A stretch of 64,000 bases of DNA from Gnetum montanum (taxonomy: Eukaryota > Streptophyta > Gnetopsida > Gnetales > Gnetaceae): positions 1 through 64,000 of the forward strand of contig MNCI01024076.1 of NCBI GenBank assembly GCA_015680685.1, written 5' to 3'. Of the stretch, positions 1 to 12,269 are shown piece by piece. A model generated the notes under the pieces. That model did not search any database. It saw only the letters and a program-made list of their open reading frames with translations, and had not been told where the DNA came from. The position numbers and the translations under genes are program-made. Within the stretch, counting starts at the first letter, position 1. Each line of letters starts with the position of its first letter.

Positions 1-389
1 CACCAAGCCTATCAATAGGAGTTAACTAATTTATCTTCTTGGGATGCCTTAGACTCTATTATCTTAACATTGAACATTATCAAGGAATAGTTAATTCCTC
101 AAGCTACCTTTCTTTTCTTGGACTATTAGCCTATTCTAACCAACAATTCCCTCATAGAATTGACCATTACTAATCATTAGATAAAAAATGATCCTTCAAC
201 TAGAGGAAAACTTACCCAAACATATTAAGGAATCCATCCTAGAAAAACTTAGGAAAAATTATACCACTTTTTTTGGGGGCTATGATGACATGTCTAGTTT
301 AGATCCAACTTTAGTGTAACATAACATCGTTTTAAAGGATGATTCTAGACCTATAAAAAATCCAAAAAAGTCAAACTTGACTTAACCTT

Positions 390-1010
390 AGCCATTAAGA
401 ATAAAAATCACCAATCTCTACAACATAGGCTTCATATGCCATGTAGAATACTCAGATTGGGTATCCAATATGGTGGTTTTTCCAAAACAAAATGTTGTTG
501 TTAGGATATGCATCAGTTTTCATGATCATAAAAAAATACCACTAAAATATACCTTTCTATTATCCAACATCAATCAACTTATAGATATAATAGTACATCA
601 AGCTTTACTTAGTTTTATGGATGACTTCTTAGGATACAGTCAATTCAAATAAATCCTAAACATTAACATTTTACCACTTTTACAACCTCATCAAGAATCT
701 TTTACTACACAAAGATTCCTTTCAGACTTAAGAATGCAAGAGCAAAATAGTACTAATTCATAACCTTTGTTTTTAATAACATGATGTTTAAAACTATTAA
801 TGATTATGTGGATGATCTAATTATTAAATTCATCATAGCAACTGATCATCCCATGGATCTAGACATAGTTCTAGCTCAATGTAACAAGTATAACCTCTAA
901 CTTAATCCCAAAAAATATATCTTTAGTGTAGAAATAGTTAGAATACTAGGATTTCTAGTTTTATTTGACAATATCATACTAGACCCTGATAAGATTAAGG
1001 TAATCATGAA
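390..1010 (+). pseudogene. Reverse transcriptase fragment of element F
   Basis: An open stretch at 470-652 reads MVVFPKQNV, then PLKYTFLLSNINQLID, then ALLSFMDDFLGYSQFK. This matches the RT region in which Tat-type elements read roughly YPMPVADxLxD and FxDGYSGYNQI. Frame-shifted continuations give PFRLKNARAKY (family PFGLKNAGATY) and a catalytic-box remnant near 806-830 (YVDDLI in a shifted frame). Inactive because of stops and frameshifts. Confidence 0.75.
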
Positions 1011-1671
1011 TCTTCCACCATCTAAGTGGCTAAAAGACATGCACATTCTACAAGGTAGACTCTAATTCATTCATCATTTTATATATAATTTGACAAAATA
1101 ATTTCATTCACTTTCCTCATCTTCCTAAGGAAACAACTACTTTTAAGTAAGAATTGAAGTGTCAAGAGGCCTTTTATGTGATCACACATGCACTCAACAA
1201 TCATTTAGTTCTTCACCCCCCTTAATTCTATGTATCTTTATACCTTTATCTTTCTATGTTTAATCACTTCATTAATGACATGAATATGGTGTCAATATTC
1301 CTATCTACTTCATATTTCATCTCTTTTTTATTTTTAAATGCACTACATAGATATGTAAAATTATTGTTTAGGACTTTCCTTTATCCTTAAAAAAATAAAG
1401 ATACTAGTTATTAAGGGAAAAGGTTCATGTGATCTACCATGATCATGTCTTATGATCTATTATTATCAATTCTTGTGGCAATAACCACATGGACAAATAG
1501 ATGACACTCCTCATTTAGTTTGATTTATCCCAGCGAACTCAACACTCTATCAAAGACCAAGCCATGGCAGACCTTCTTACATTAGTCCCATTATCAAAAC
1601 CTTCTATGGTTACTGTTTAACCTCCACCCAAGGAACTAAGAGAGAAATATATAATTCCTCTCCCAACTATC

Positions 1672-1945
1672 ATGTTGACACATAAAGATTTTGATTCATA
1701 CTTATATTTTGATAGTGGTCACAAAGATCAAGGTTCCAATGTAGTCTTTTTTCTTTTACACCATGGTATGGATTTTTCTTATGAAACATATATGTTTAAA
1801 TTTTCATGTACTAATAATGTAGCCAAATATGAGCATATTAATAAACTTTTTCTCATACACATTAATTAGAAATTAAAAGGCTTTCTATTCATGGTGATTC
1901 TTAGTTAGTCATACATCAAGTAAATAATGAGTAACCTCATAAGAT
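1672..1945 (+). pseudogene. Second (archaeal-type) RNase H of element F
   Basis: Starts MLTHKDFDSYLYFDSGHKDQ, carrying the first catalytic Asp in LYFDS. The second acidic residue lies in TNNVAKYEHIN, where the family reads TNNxAEYEAL. A frameshift then gives IHGDS-stop-LVIHQVNNE, which is the third catalytic block (GDSxLVxxQ). The Gln expected after GDS is replaced by TAG, consistent with cytosine deamination. The domain is known from Tat-lineage elements in addition to the standard Ty3 RNase H. Confidence 0.75.
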
Positions 1946-2110
1946 TCAACATATTAAGTCTTATCATGAATAAGGAAAAAATTTGGTTTCTCAATTTAAT
2001 AAATGTTTACTCATACATATCCATTAATTAGAACACTTGTTGATGCGTTAGCTACTTTCATTGTTCTTGTAAAGCCTATATTCTTTAAAGAATGTTTAAC
2101 TCATTCAACG

Positions 2111-4320
2111 TAAGAAATGTCAATAACGCTCACAAACATATAATTTGTAGGCTTGGTTAACTTATAAGAATATAAAAAATCCTAAGAAATTATTAAATAC
2201 TTACAAATTAGAGAAACTTCCTAGAGTGAAAGAAAAATTAAAATACTAGATAACCAAAGAATTCTGTGAATAAGATAGTTTTAACCTTGGACTTGCATGA
2301 GCATATAGAAAAAATCTAGGATGCCTTGCATGGTCTCCCTATGATGCTTAATCACCCAAGGACTTATAGACTAGTACCAAATATAGAGAATATAAATGAA
2401 AATGAAAAGCACATGTAAATAACAAGGACTTGATATATTCAATTGATGAAAAAATAGAAATATGGAATAAAAAAACCAAAAAATATTGTAAACTTATATT
2501 AAACATGCATGAGAATTCAAAAAATATAGATCTAGGCCTAACAGGCCCCAAAAAATGTCAACTTCTTAGCTGTAGGAGAAAAGGCTTCAAAGCCACTTTG
2601 GTCACAAGAATTCATTTAGATACCAACTAATTTTAAGGTGTATCTATTCTTGAAAATGGTGGAAGGAGTTTTCCATGTATAAGATGCTCATACCAACCTC
2701 AAGATCCTACTCCTAGGAGGATCTCACTCTATGAAAATCTTGTTACTAAGGTAATTTGGTTTAGGAGTTGCTTCTAGAAAAGAAAGAAGGTAAACATGCT
2801 ACTATCATTTTATGCTATTGTCTATGCTCAAAAGTACCTAAATGAAGTATTAGTTGTAACTTTTAGAGACTCGGGGCATGTCATTTCATGCTAAAGTAGT
2901 TAGGTAGTGTAATGATAATCCTATCATTTTTAGCTTTGACTTTTGTAGCATGCTTTCTAGCATATTTTAGAAAATATTATGATGGTAAGAACACATTCAA
3001 ATATTTTCATACTAAACACTTTACATTTCATAATGGGATGACATTTTAAAAACTTTTAACACTAGAAGGATCAAAAAATAATTTTCTAAAAGAGTAACAA
3101 GGATTCTCTTATGCCTATTCTTAGTTTAGAAATACAAAAAAATGATGTAAATAAAACTTTTATGTCTTGGATTACAAATGAAATTTTTTAAGGCATTTCA
3201 TTGGATTCTATTTGTTGATGTTTTGAGGTCTATCTTGGAGAATATCAACAAAGAATACAAATTAGCATTGTAGGTTTGCTACACATGCTTCCATGTCACA
3301 CTTGCTTTTAGAAATGTTACATTGTGTTGACAAAGGGAAAATGCAAGATTAACAATGGAGATAAGCAGGGTGTACAGAGAAGGTTCTTATCAGGAAATAG
3401 ATTGTCATAATTAATCTAACTCCTAGTGTCTATCCATGATGTGAATCTATAGAAAATATGCCAATGACCTCTCTCTCTCTCTCTCACTAGAATTGGTTAT
3501 GACTTGGCTATTAGCAAATGATGGCTAATTATGACAAACTTTGTATTTTTTTGTAGTATTATTAGTCCAATATTCATTAAACTTTATGGTAATCCTTCTT
3601 CTTCTTTCTCTTTTATTTGAAGGAGAAAAAATATATTTACCAAGCCTGCCAACATTTGGTAGTATATAAAGATGAAATTTTATTAGACATGGAGTTTTCG
3701 AAGCACTTGAGTGTCATGGTGCTTATGTCAAATACTTAGACACAAGTAGTTATTTTTGTCATGTGGCATAGAATCAATAACTTCCTTGAACAAGATTGGA
3801 TAGAGGGATTGTTAAGTAGAGGAAAATTTGTACTAGTTAGTACCACGATTATGCATGCTATTAATAAAGAAGACATCAAAATAAGAAAGAGGAATCTTGA
3901 TTAATAAACAAACAATCAATCTAATAGAGCAAGGTATGTTGAAGTTATGATGTAACTTACTGTTTCGATGGATAGCATATCTACATCACCTCGTGGGATT
4001 CCCTTTTAACACAACTAGGAAGAAGCGAATTAGTTACTTCAAGAAAAAAACATATATAACCAAACAAAGAGACAAAAATAGAGAACAAGTAATGTTCATG
4101 CTTGAGACACATGTTTAGAGGCAATAGCATAAGTTTAAAAAACCAAATTATTTTCAAAGATCCCTAAGTACACATGCATGACAGAGTTAACCATATTTGT
4201 AGTAGTTTTTCTAGTCAATTTGGAAGAAAATAAAGGTTGAAAAGAGTGTTGACATGAGTGAATTTCCTAGTTTGTCGTAAAATAATGAGATGTAGTCATT
4301 TCATTCTAGCTTAACTTGTT
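2111..4320. other. No recognisable gene; (CT)n run at 3468-3485
   Basis: Short open frames only. I see no protein family, LTR terminus or RNA gene. The reading MIYSIDEKIEIWNKK at 2430-2630 is unrecognised and probably chance. A perfect CT dinucleotide run sits at 3468-3485. The stretch may hold decayed 3' parts of element F and the 3' LTR of element G, but nothing visible proves it. Confidence 0.5.
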
Positions 4321-4329
4321 AACAAAAAT

Positions 4330-5200
4330 ATAAGAAAGAAAATAGAAAAATGAGGTTAAATATAATATCGTGTTAAATCTGAGTAGTTGATTGGATTGGT
4401 CAACTTATTTCCATCCAGATAATTAATTTTGAATGTGTTGTTACTAAAAGCCTTAGTGACTAGAAATGGTCCTTCCCATTTGGCTTGAACTTGTTGGTGA
4501 ATTCATGAATCACTTTAAAAAATAACTCATTCTCATTAATCCTTCACTGATTTGAGTTAAAGTGAAATTATTATTTTTGCTTTTCTTGATATCTCTTAAT
4601 GTTGGAAAGTACCTAGAAGAGATGTTTCTCCATTAAGTCAAGGTTGATGATGTGCTATGCATTATTTTGATTTACGTTGATGATATTAGATAAGGCTATT
4701 CTTAAGGATGGGATTTGAAACTTTAAGGAAAAGATGGCATCAAAACCTTACACATAATTTTTAGTGTAAATAGTTATTATATAAGCCCATAATGCATATA
4801 ACAATTTTTTGTAAAATTTTTGCTTATTATTGGTGATCAATTTCTTAAGAGGATTGAGTATAGTCTTATTGCTAGATTTTACATGATCATTAGCTTGTAG
4901 GTAATACTGTGTGGAAAATGAATGATGAATACGCATTTCTTTTTATAGAAACCTTTTGATTTATTATTTTTAAATTAAGGTCCAATATCTACAACTATGG
5001 TTAATGGTAGTCTAAATCACAAAATGATGTTATCAAGAATAAAATAGCTAACTTGTTGTGATGTTGTCTATCTCAATGAGATGACTTTTACCCATTTCAT
5101 GAAGTACTCTACAATAGTAATGATGAAGCTATGACATGTAGATGATTTAAGTGTTATTGATCCAAGGATGTTAAGATCACATGATTGGAAGGCTAGGTAT
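4330..5200 (-). pseudogene. Integrase remnant of a Tat-lineage element (G)
   Basis: The minus strand gives, right to left, an integrase core (FITIVEYFMKWVKVISL, family ATDYFTKWVEAV; FILDNIIL; TIVVDIGPxFKN, family TIVTDNGPQFKN), then NKTILNPLKKLITNNKQKFY followed by LLYALWAY (family KKLxDALWAYRT), then a C-terminal part (VIHEFTNKFKP, then GPFLVTKAFSNNTFKIN). The order and the C-terminal sequence match the integrase end of element D in this window. Several stops and one frameshift make it inactive. Confidence 0.75.
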
Positions 5201-6180
5201 CTTTTAGAGATAGAAAAAAATTGATGTTGGAAATTGAATAGATCTATAGAATAGTTTTACCTTAAGATCCATGGAAATCAAAAAGGATTTGAGGTATTTT
5301 AAAAAGTCTTGTCAATCACCTAAGGACTTAATAGTTTATTATTAGGTCAAAATAGGTGATAATGGGTGATAACTTGAAAATAATTAATCCAACATTGGAT
5401 CCAAGAACGAATAGAGAAATGAGACAAGAAATAATAGAAAAATATGGCTAATCATAGCAAAATTTTTATTAATTTTGGAAAAATACAAGGTGAAAAAATA
5501 TAGATTGGAAGCCTCTAGGCTTTCAAGATGTGGAAATGTAAATGTTCTAGGAATCTTCTTAAAAGTGCTCTTAAAGATTTAATGCATAGTTAGGGAGGGA
5601 GTGTTCTATAGTTGATTTGAATAGTATATCTTGATCAATATACTTTAAAGTGATGGTTGTAATAGGTTCTCAATACTCTTAATGATTAGTGCTAAAGAAA
5701 TGGCTTTGAGCTTTTAGATCTTTGCTTTGCTCCAAAAGTCTCAAGTTTGAAAGAGTTTTGAAAGTCCTCAAAAATGGTGTTAATTCTTGTTTTTATAGGC
5801 CATGGTTTGATATTTATATGTTGAATTGTCTTGTATAAGTTTCTGAGCATTATACATAGCATTGTTGGCACTTACTATGGTTAGAAATTGCAGCATTTTG
5901 GTCTACAATGTTTTTGAGTAATTACATGGGAAATGCCAATGTTGTTGACATTATGAGCTTAATTATGCTATTTCAGCATAATTCATGATATTTTTCATGT
6001 TCCATACCATAAATTACACTTTATAAAGTAAGAATTATTTGGGATTCTAGCAAAATATTACTGCACGATTAATTTTCTAAAGGGAAATTGAGGCATTTGT
6101 TTTTGCTCTCAAATCCAACTAGAATTATATGACAATTACAAAGAAGAGGCTTAAGTTTTTCCCTTTGACCATAAGGCTTC
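5201..6180. other. No recognisable gene
   Basis: AT-rich sequence between element G and element A with no convincing coding frame, LTR boundary or RNA gene. It could be the decayed upstream pol of G. Confidence 0.5.
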
Positions 6181-6185
6181 CTTAT

Positions 6186-7028
6186 TGATGAGTCGCTATG
6201 GGTTTACCACATTGATGGGATCTCATTGATGTAATCCAATCGATGCATGGTTTGCTGCATTGATGTGTATGCCTTGATATAGTGTATTATTTTGCCTATA
6301 TAAATGTGTGCTATAGCTATATTTATGACATTCATTGTTAAGTAGCATTGCATAGCTCTTACAATTTGTTCATTTGAGAGTTAGAATGTTTTCTAAGTGC
6401 CCATAGTAGGAGTGAAAATTTTAAAAATCTTTATTCAAGCATCGATGTACCTGGACATCAAGGCATGAATGTAAATAAAGATGAGATTTCTTCATAAACC
6501 TTGTAGCACTTCAACTTAGCCTTATATTTATCTTAATGCATTTACTATTCATGAAATTTACCTTTATGCATTTAATTAATTAATTAAATTTGGATAATTA
6601 ATGCACATAAATATGACCATCTCAAGTATACGTTAACACTTGGTAATCCCAGTAGCGCTTAATTCTTGGTAATCTAGTAGCGTTGCAACATCTTCAGGAT
6701 GTGTATGGAAGGTGGGAATGGACACTTGTGTTAGGATTAGTTAAGGCATTAATTAGTTATTATATTAATTAAAAATTTAATTACTTTATTTTTAGCACTT
6801 ATATGAATTCAATGAAAAACCTAAAAATGATAAAAATCATATGCATCAATTACACTTAACCACACCATTGCACCTCATAAGTGGAACTGGGAAGACAATG
6901 ATCATGTCTTTGAGATTCACCACCTAGGAAAAGTGTACTTAGAGAGCTAAAGTCTATGGAATTCATCTAGATCACTTAGTGAATGCTAGTGATTCATATG
7001 GTTGGGCGTAGGGACTACTCGATTCTCA
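6186..7028 (+). repeat. 5' LTR of element A (843 bp)
   Basis: Begins TGATGAGTC, as in LTRs I and (approximately) H and B, and ends in CA four bases before the primer site. U3 holds several copies of an ATTGATG/ATCGATG word (6186-6290) just upstream of a TATA box (TATATAAA, 6297-6304). The polyadenylation signal AATAAA is at 6474-6479. From about 6300 it aligns with the 3' LTR copy at 18550-19143; upstream of the TATA box the two copies agree poorly. Confidence 0.85.
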
Positions 7029-7032
7029 TCAT

Positions 7033-7050
7033 TGGCATCATTGCTGAGGA
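7033..7050 (+). other. Primer binding site of element A
   Basis: TGGCATCATTGCTGAGGA, four bases after the LTR end. It resembles TGGCGCCGTTGCCGGGGA, the tRNA-Asp-type primer site common in Athila/Tat elements. Several differences are C-to-T or G-to-A changes. Confidence 0.8.
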
Positions 7051-7178
7051 CTTTAGTTAGCTACATGTGCTACCTAGGAAATTAGTGAAATTATATAATG
7101 ACATTGTAATAAACCTAAGGTTAAATCATTGAGAAAAATAATAATAAACCAAGCACACTATTTTTATTCAAAACTAAC

Positions 7179-8780
7179 ATGACTTCTTCTCATAGAAAAG
7201 ATTCTCTGCCATCATTTGAGCACAACTCTAATCAACAAAGGTAAGAAGGCCTGAAATCAAGCATGTCCTAATAATGCAGAGTGGTCTATACTCATCCAAA
7301 TGAGTATATTTTGGACTTCACATTCATCCTACATAAGGATACAGAGATTTTGTGGAAGAACATGGAGGACAACATCGTGTCACCACTTGATTAATCAATT
7401 CCTACAATGCTACCTCACAATCTCATGAAATTGGGCATCACAGGAATTAATGCTAAGTACATCATGAAAGATCATGACTGCTAGGATTATCATCCCACTG
7501 AGACATAGAAAGAAAGATCAACATCAGGGAGCTAGCTATGAGACATCAAAAGGGAAACAGTTCATGAATCCTTTGTTCTTGCTAAGCCAAAAAGAAGAAG
7601 AGGATCCCTTCTCTAGGGGTTCTTAATTCACTAACTCTTCTCTCATTTTCTTCAATGATGGGGGCCATAAATAGAATTTATAGTCAATAATAAATAATCC
7701 TATTTCAGGGAAGAATGAGTTCCATGATCATGGGGGCTTCAAAGGAGGGATTTAAGGTAGGAATAATGACAAGAACCAAGATAAAGATAAACATGGTGAT
7801 CATGGCTAGGACTAAAGAAGATGGAGTGGTAGGCATCATTTTGATGCTACCCCTTCATCCTCTTCACCTTCAACATCCTCAACATCATCATCCTTTGATC
7901 AAAGCTATAAGGCAAGAGACCATGATGGAGATGACCAATGAGATAAGAATGACTGTAGATCCCTCTATAATAGTAAAGACTAGGGGCATGGATAATAAAG
8001 GGTGGTCCATCATAGAGACAAAAGGGATAACAGAGGGCATCATAGGCATAATGGCCATCACAGGGATCATGACTATGATGAGCCTTTACTGGTAACTAGA
8101 AATATGTTGAACATTGTGAAGGCAGTGATGATTCCAACAAGGCATGTGAAAGACAATCAAATCAAATAGTTGGACATGAATAATTTCCCTAAATTTAAAG
8201 GAGGATACAATTCTAATCCATAGAATAATCTCCAAGTCATTCATGATGCCTAAGTCCTCCAGAACATTGAGAAATAATGGCAAAAGTTAAAGCTATTCCT
8301 TAGGGCACTCATCAAGGAAGCTAAAAGTTGGTACCAGTCCTTAGAGTGAGAATCAATTAGATGATGGAGTATGATGCTTAAGATCTTCAATTATAAATTT
8401 TAGACAACTCCTAAGTGTCTAACCTAAGAAGGTAGATCCAAGGCTAGAAATAGAGCACACATGAATCCTTGGATGTGATCATGGGTAGGTATTACTCTCA
8501 ATTACATTGATGCCTAGGCAATGACTATTCTTAAAGGGAAAAATTATGCCATATCATAGATGGACTTTGAACAAAAACAAGAAGAACTCTTAGCATCTAT
8601 GCCTAAGAGAAGCTTTTAGAGATAAGAGTTCATCAGGTCTAGAGGCTAATTAGGTAAGTGACCAAAAAATAGGATGAATTGAGAAAGAAGTAAGTGTAGA
8701 GAATTACAACTGGGACCCTTCCATTTGCAAAAGGAAGGTCTAGTTCTATGACAATGAGGAAGTAACACCACTTGATGAAG
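7179..8780 (+). pseudogene. gag of element A
   Basis: The start ATG at 7179 opens MTSSHRKDSLPSF; the same start (MSSSHR) occurs in relative B. After early stops, VVYTHPNEYILDFTF follows at about 7281-7320. A His/Asp/Arg-rich stretch encoded at 7710-8090 is followed by the capsid core at about 8170-8560 (NNFPKFKGGYN, then WxKLKLFLRALIKEAKSWYQ), which matches the retrotransposon gag family. Element B has the same order. Capsid remnants should assemble the particle; this copy is broken by many stops. Confidence 0.8.
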
Positions 8781-8866
8781 TGGTGCAATGAAAAACCTTA
8801 CCAATTCAAAAATCTATTTTTGAAATCTTGCCTAAGATTGACAAAATATAGGACTCTTTAGATGAA

Positions 8867-9340
8867 ATGTTCCCAACTACTCTTAGAATTACTAAAGTGT
8901 CCAAAGAGAAAAGTAATGGTCATGATCGAAGGAGGAAGAAAGAAGCTAAACATGCCCATCAAAATGGTAAGGGAAAAGTTGTTTTAATAGATGAGGTTAT
9001 AGATTTTAAATTAGATAACAAGGGATATGAAATTTTCCAATATGAACATCCTAAGGGATGTTACCTAGTTGTGTCACACTTGCAGGAATTCAGGATGTAT
9101 GCTATGAATCCTTGCTTGGCAATACAAGAAGTACCCAAGAGGTTACCTTATCTTCAAGGTACCTACAAGCAGTTCCACCAACAATCCTACTATCTGAGTA
9201 GAGTGCCACCTTAACCTTATGAGTAGTACTAGATATGGCAACACCAACAGTTATGGGAGATGCCATCACCAAGGTAGTAGTATCCTTACTAGCAACTAGA
9301 TCCATACAAGTACTATGTTCAACAGCCAATTTCTCCACAT
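8867..9340 (+). pseudogene. gag C-terminal zinc-knuckle region of element A, cysteines lost
   Basis: An open frame at 8867-9214 reads KGYEIFQYEHPKGCYLVVSH at its centre. The same block in element B reads CDICQYEHPKGC, a compact Cys/His cluster (C-x2-C-x3-H-x3-C). In A the first two Cys are gone. Gln/Tyr/Pro-rich sequence follows, as in B. It belongs to the gag-protease linker and probably bound nucleic acid in the ancestor. Confidence 0.6.
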
Positions 9341-9839
9341 GACTCTTCCAATTATGCCTCTTTTAGCACCACTACTACCCTTATGAGTATTATAGAGCAC
9401 AATCTCAAAGAGGGAAGTTCCCATTTCAATTTTATCCTCCTCATCCTTCTACACATGTACCTTCACCCTTAACTCAGGTGCCACCCACTCCATCCATGCA
9501 AGGTGAAATTCTGGCCCATCCATAGCAAAGAAATGCTACAAGGGCTATTAACCTATAGCTGGCTCCTTAGATCAGTGGTTTAGACAATAAGTCTATGAAA
9601 TGACCGTTTCTCCAAACCAGGAGTCATGTTAAGCCCTTACATGCACTTGCAACTGCTCACCCTATTTCTCCTTTTTCCTTTACAACATATTTCGAGATCC
9701 CTTTGAATCAAACACCTTTCAAAGTGCATATTGTAATGTTGATCCATGTGGTCATAGATTGGATAAAGGTCAGTAGCCATCTTCCTAGTAAAATATCTAA
9801 CCATGGGAGCCCCCTTACTTACTTGCAAATTTCCAAAAA

Positions 9840-10230
9840 TGAACTTTGCAAGGATCTTCTAGACTTAAGCTCTGGTGTTAACTTAATCTCATAGAAAATG
9901 TACAAATCCTGAAACCTAACTTCACTCAAGAAGAGTAACATTCATCTTGAGTTAGTAGATTAGTCCATCATAGTTCCCTTGGGATTGATAAAGGACATTG
10001 TGATCATCATCTATGGATGGTCATATCCTGCTAACTTCCTAGTGATTAGAGTGGATAACTACAAGGGGGATGTCCCTATCATCATGAAAAGGGCTTGGTT
10101 GACTATAATAGATGCACAGCCAAGAATTAGATTCCTCTTCTTGAAGATCTTCAAGGATAATGAATTTGAAAAGATAGAGAAGAAGTATGTTCCATGCATC
10201 ATGTACAATAACACAAGATGCCACTACGTG
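9840..10230 (+). pseudogene. Retropepsin remnant of element A
   Basis: LLDLSSGVNLIS at about 9857-9893 corresponds to the active-site block LLDLGASVNLxP of this lineage, with Gly changed to Ser. The open frame 9979-10233 continues with VIIIYGWSYPANFLVI, then VPIIMKRAWL, which fits the second half of the protease (family IxVDxxxFPxDFVVL, then VPIILGRPFL). The element E protease in this window has the same layout. Confidence 0.7.
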
Positions 10231-10739
10231 TAGAATTTATGGATAGTTACAAGTACAAAGCTCATAGCATGCAAGAAGTGTGAAAATGTCATAGAAATCC
10301 AAAGGTTCCTGTATGTAGCAATCACAAAATAGGAGGGCACCTAGTGGTTGATGGCTAAAGTAGATAACAGTTCAACAATATGCATGGAACAAACTAAGAG
10401 CCTTACAAGTGCCTACATTAAAGACATGGATGAGATGGAGCAAATCCATTATCAACTCTCTGACGAACTTGATGAAACTAATTGGGAAGAGTTGAAAATT
10501 TTTGAGAGCTTTAAAAAATATCCCCTTGAGGTAAAAACTCTACTAACTGGAATGGAATATGCCTTTTTAAACATTGGGAAGCTAGTCATTATCAATGCCA
10601 AACTTGCTCCTATGTAGAAAAAGAAGCTATTCAAGGTGGTCAACAAATGGCGAACAACATTTGCTTGGTCATATTCTAAACTCACTAGAATTGATTCTTA
10701 GATATGCTAACATTGCATCTACATGGATCCCTCCATGAA

Positions 10740-11520
10740 ACCTAAGAGGTAGTTGCAGCAACAGTTGAATCGCAAGTTAAAGCATATCATCAAAGAGGAG
10801 ATTGAATAACTCCTCAAGGTTGTGTTCATTTATCCTATTGTAGATATCAAGTGGATTATCCCACTTATGATAGTGCCAAAGAAAGGTGGGAAATGAAGGG
10901 TCTACATTTTTTTAAGCTATTGAATATGGCAACATTCAAGGATCATTTTATTTTTCCATTTGCAGACCAGGTATTGGACATCATTATTGGACATCATTTT
11001 TGGGAATTGCTACTACAACTTTTTGGATGGTTATAGTGGGTATAACCAAATCTACATAACACCAAAGGATAAGGCCAAAATCACATTCACAAGTCCTTGA
11101 GGGATTTTTCCATACATAAAGATGTTGTTTGGCCTATGCAATGCCCCTACAACATTCTAATGCCTTGTCATGAGCATTTTTCAATAGTAGATTTTTAGTA
11201 AGGTGAAAGTCTTCATAGATGACTTGTCCACCTATGGGGCTCCTTTTGATTAAGCCTTAAACCATCTTGAGCAAGTGCTAAAAAGGTGTGTGCAGACTAA
11301 CCTTAGGCTCAATTGGTAGAAAATCCACTTGATGGTTCAAAAGGGCATTGTGTTGGAGCATAGAATATTACAAAAAATGGATTGAGGTGACCCTGAAAAA
11401 ATAAGGGTCATCCAAGGAATTACCTGATAGCCAAAAACTATCAAATATGTGAGGTCATTCCTTGGCCACACTAGCTACTATCAATGATTCATCGTGAACT
11501 TTTATAAAATTTTCTAACCA
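10740..11520 (+). pseudogene. Reverse transcriptase of element A
   Basis: Read in shifting frames: LLKVVFIYPIVDIKWIIPL, then MIVPKKGGK, then NMATFKDHFIFPFADQVLD (family LNKATxKDHFPLPFIDQVLD), LDGYSGYNQIYITPKDKAK, FGLCNAPTTF, and the catalytic box VFIDDLSTYG at about 11206-11235. Both catalytic Asp are kept in FIDD. It is followed by ALNHLEQVLKRC and NLRLNW. The wording is typical of the Athila/Tat branch of Ty3/gypsy. Stops and frameshifts abolish function. Confidence 0.85.
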
Positions 11521-11629
11521 TTGGTGGAGTTGACAAAAAAATGATGCTCCATTTATTTGGACCAAGAAATGCGAGCATGCATTCCAGCACCTCAAGTAGA
11601 ATCTCATGGAAACTCCAATCGTATGAGCA

Positions 11630-12030
11630 CCTTATTCATCGAGACACTTCCATGTTATGATGGATGCATCAAATTATGCCTTGGGAGCCATGATCATGTA
11701 GTTGGATAATCAAAAATGTCCTTATTACATCTACTATATGAGTAGGAGCATTGTGGATGCATAGTTGAACTACACCATCACAGAGAAAGAGCTAATGGCA
11801 ATGGTATGTGCCTTGAAAAAATTTAGGCACTATCTGATTGGGTACAAAGTACTTATGTGCATAGACCACAATGTAATCCTGTTCTTGATGAATAAGCCAA
11901 TGGTAAGCCCCTGTGTCATACGATAGCTGGTAATCTTGTAGGAATTCAATCTAACAATGGTTGATTGAAAGGAGACTAAGAACATGATTGCTGACCACTT
12001 GTGTCACTTGAGATGGGATAACAAAGAGGA
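11630..12030 (+). pseudogene. RNase H of element A
   Basis: FHVMMDASNYALGAMIM carries the first catalytic Asp, LNYTITEKELMAMVCALKKF the Glu, and MIADHLCHLRW the last Asp region. A TAG replaces Gln after AMIM. It removes the RNA strand of the cDNA hybrid in live elements. It lies directly between RT and integrase as expected. Confidence 0.85.
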
Positions 12031-12269
12031 GGAGAGCCCACTTTCAGATTAGTTTCCTAATGAACTACTCTTTGTTGGGGCTATAAATAAATAAGTTCCC
12101 ATTAAAATCAACTAGTACCATGGCATTCTCACCAAACTTCTCACTCAAGATATGCCATAGAAATGAGAAAATAGGAGAAAATAATAGTTTCTTCACTAAG
12201 CAAAACACTTCATGGAAATCAACAAATAGCTTTAGAAGAGGTGCATCAATGGCCTGGTTTGTTGCTGTG

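Larger units (their letters stand above)
1..2110 (+). mobile_element. Tat-lineage Ty3/gypsy pol remnant (element F), 5' part outside window
   Basis: Degenerate pol region read from all three plus frames. In order it shows RT palm (about 390-1010), the RT-RNase H connection (about 1140-1240, KCQEAF followed by LVLHPP), the end of the first RNase H (about 1500-1600, IKDQAMADLLTL) and a second RNase H (from 1672). Two RNase H domains in tandem are the hallmark of the plant Tat lineage (Ogre, Retand and relatives). Stops and frameshifts are frequent, so it is dead. No LTR or integrase could be assigned to it. Confidence 0.8.
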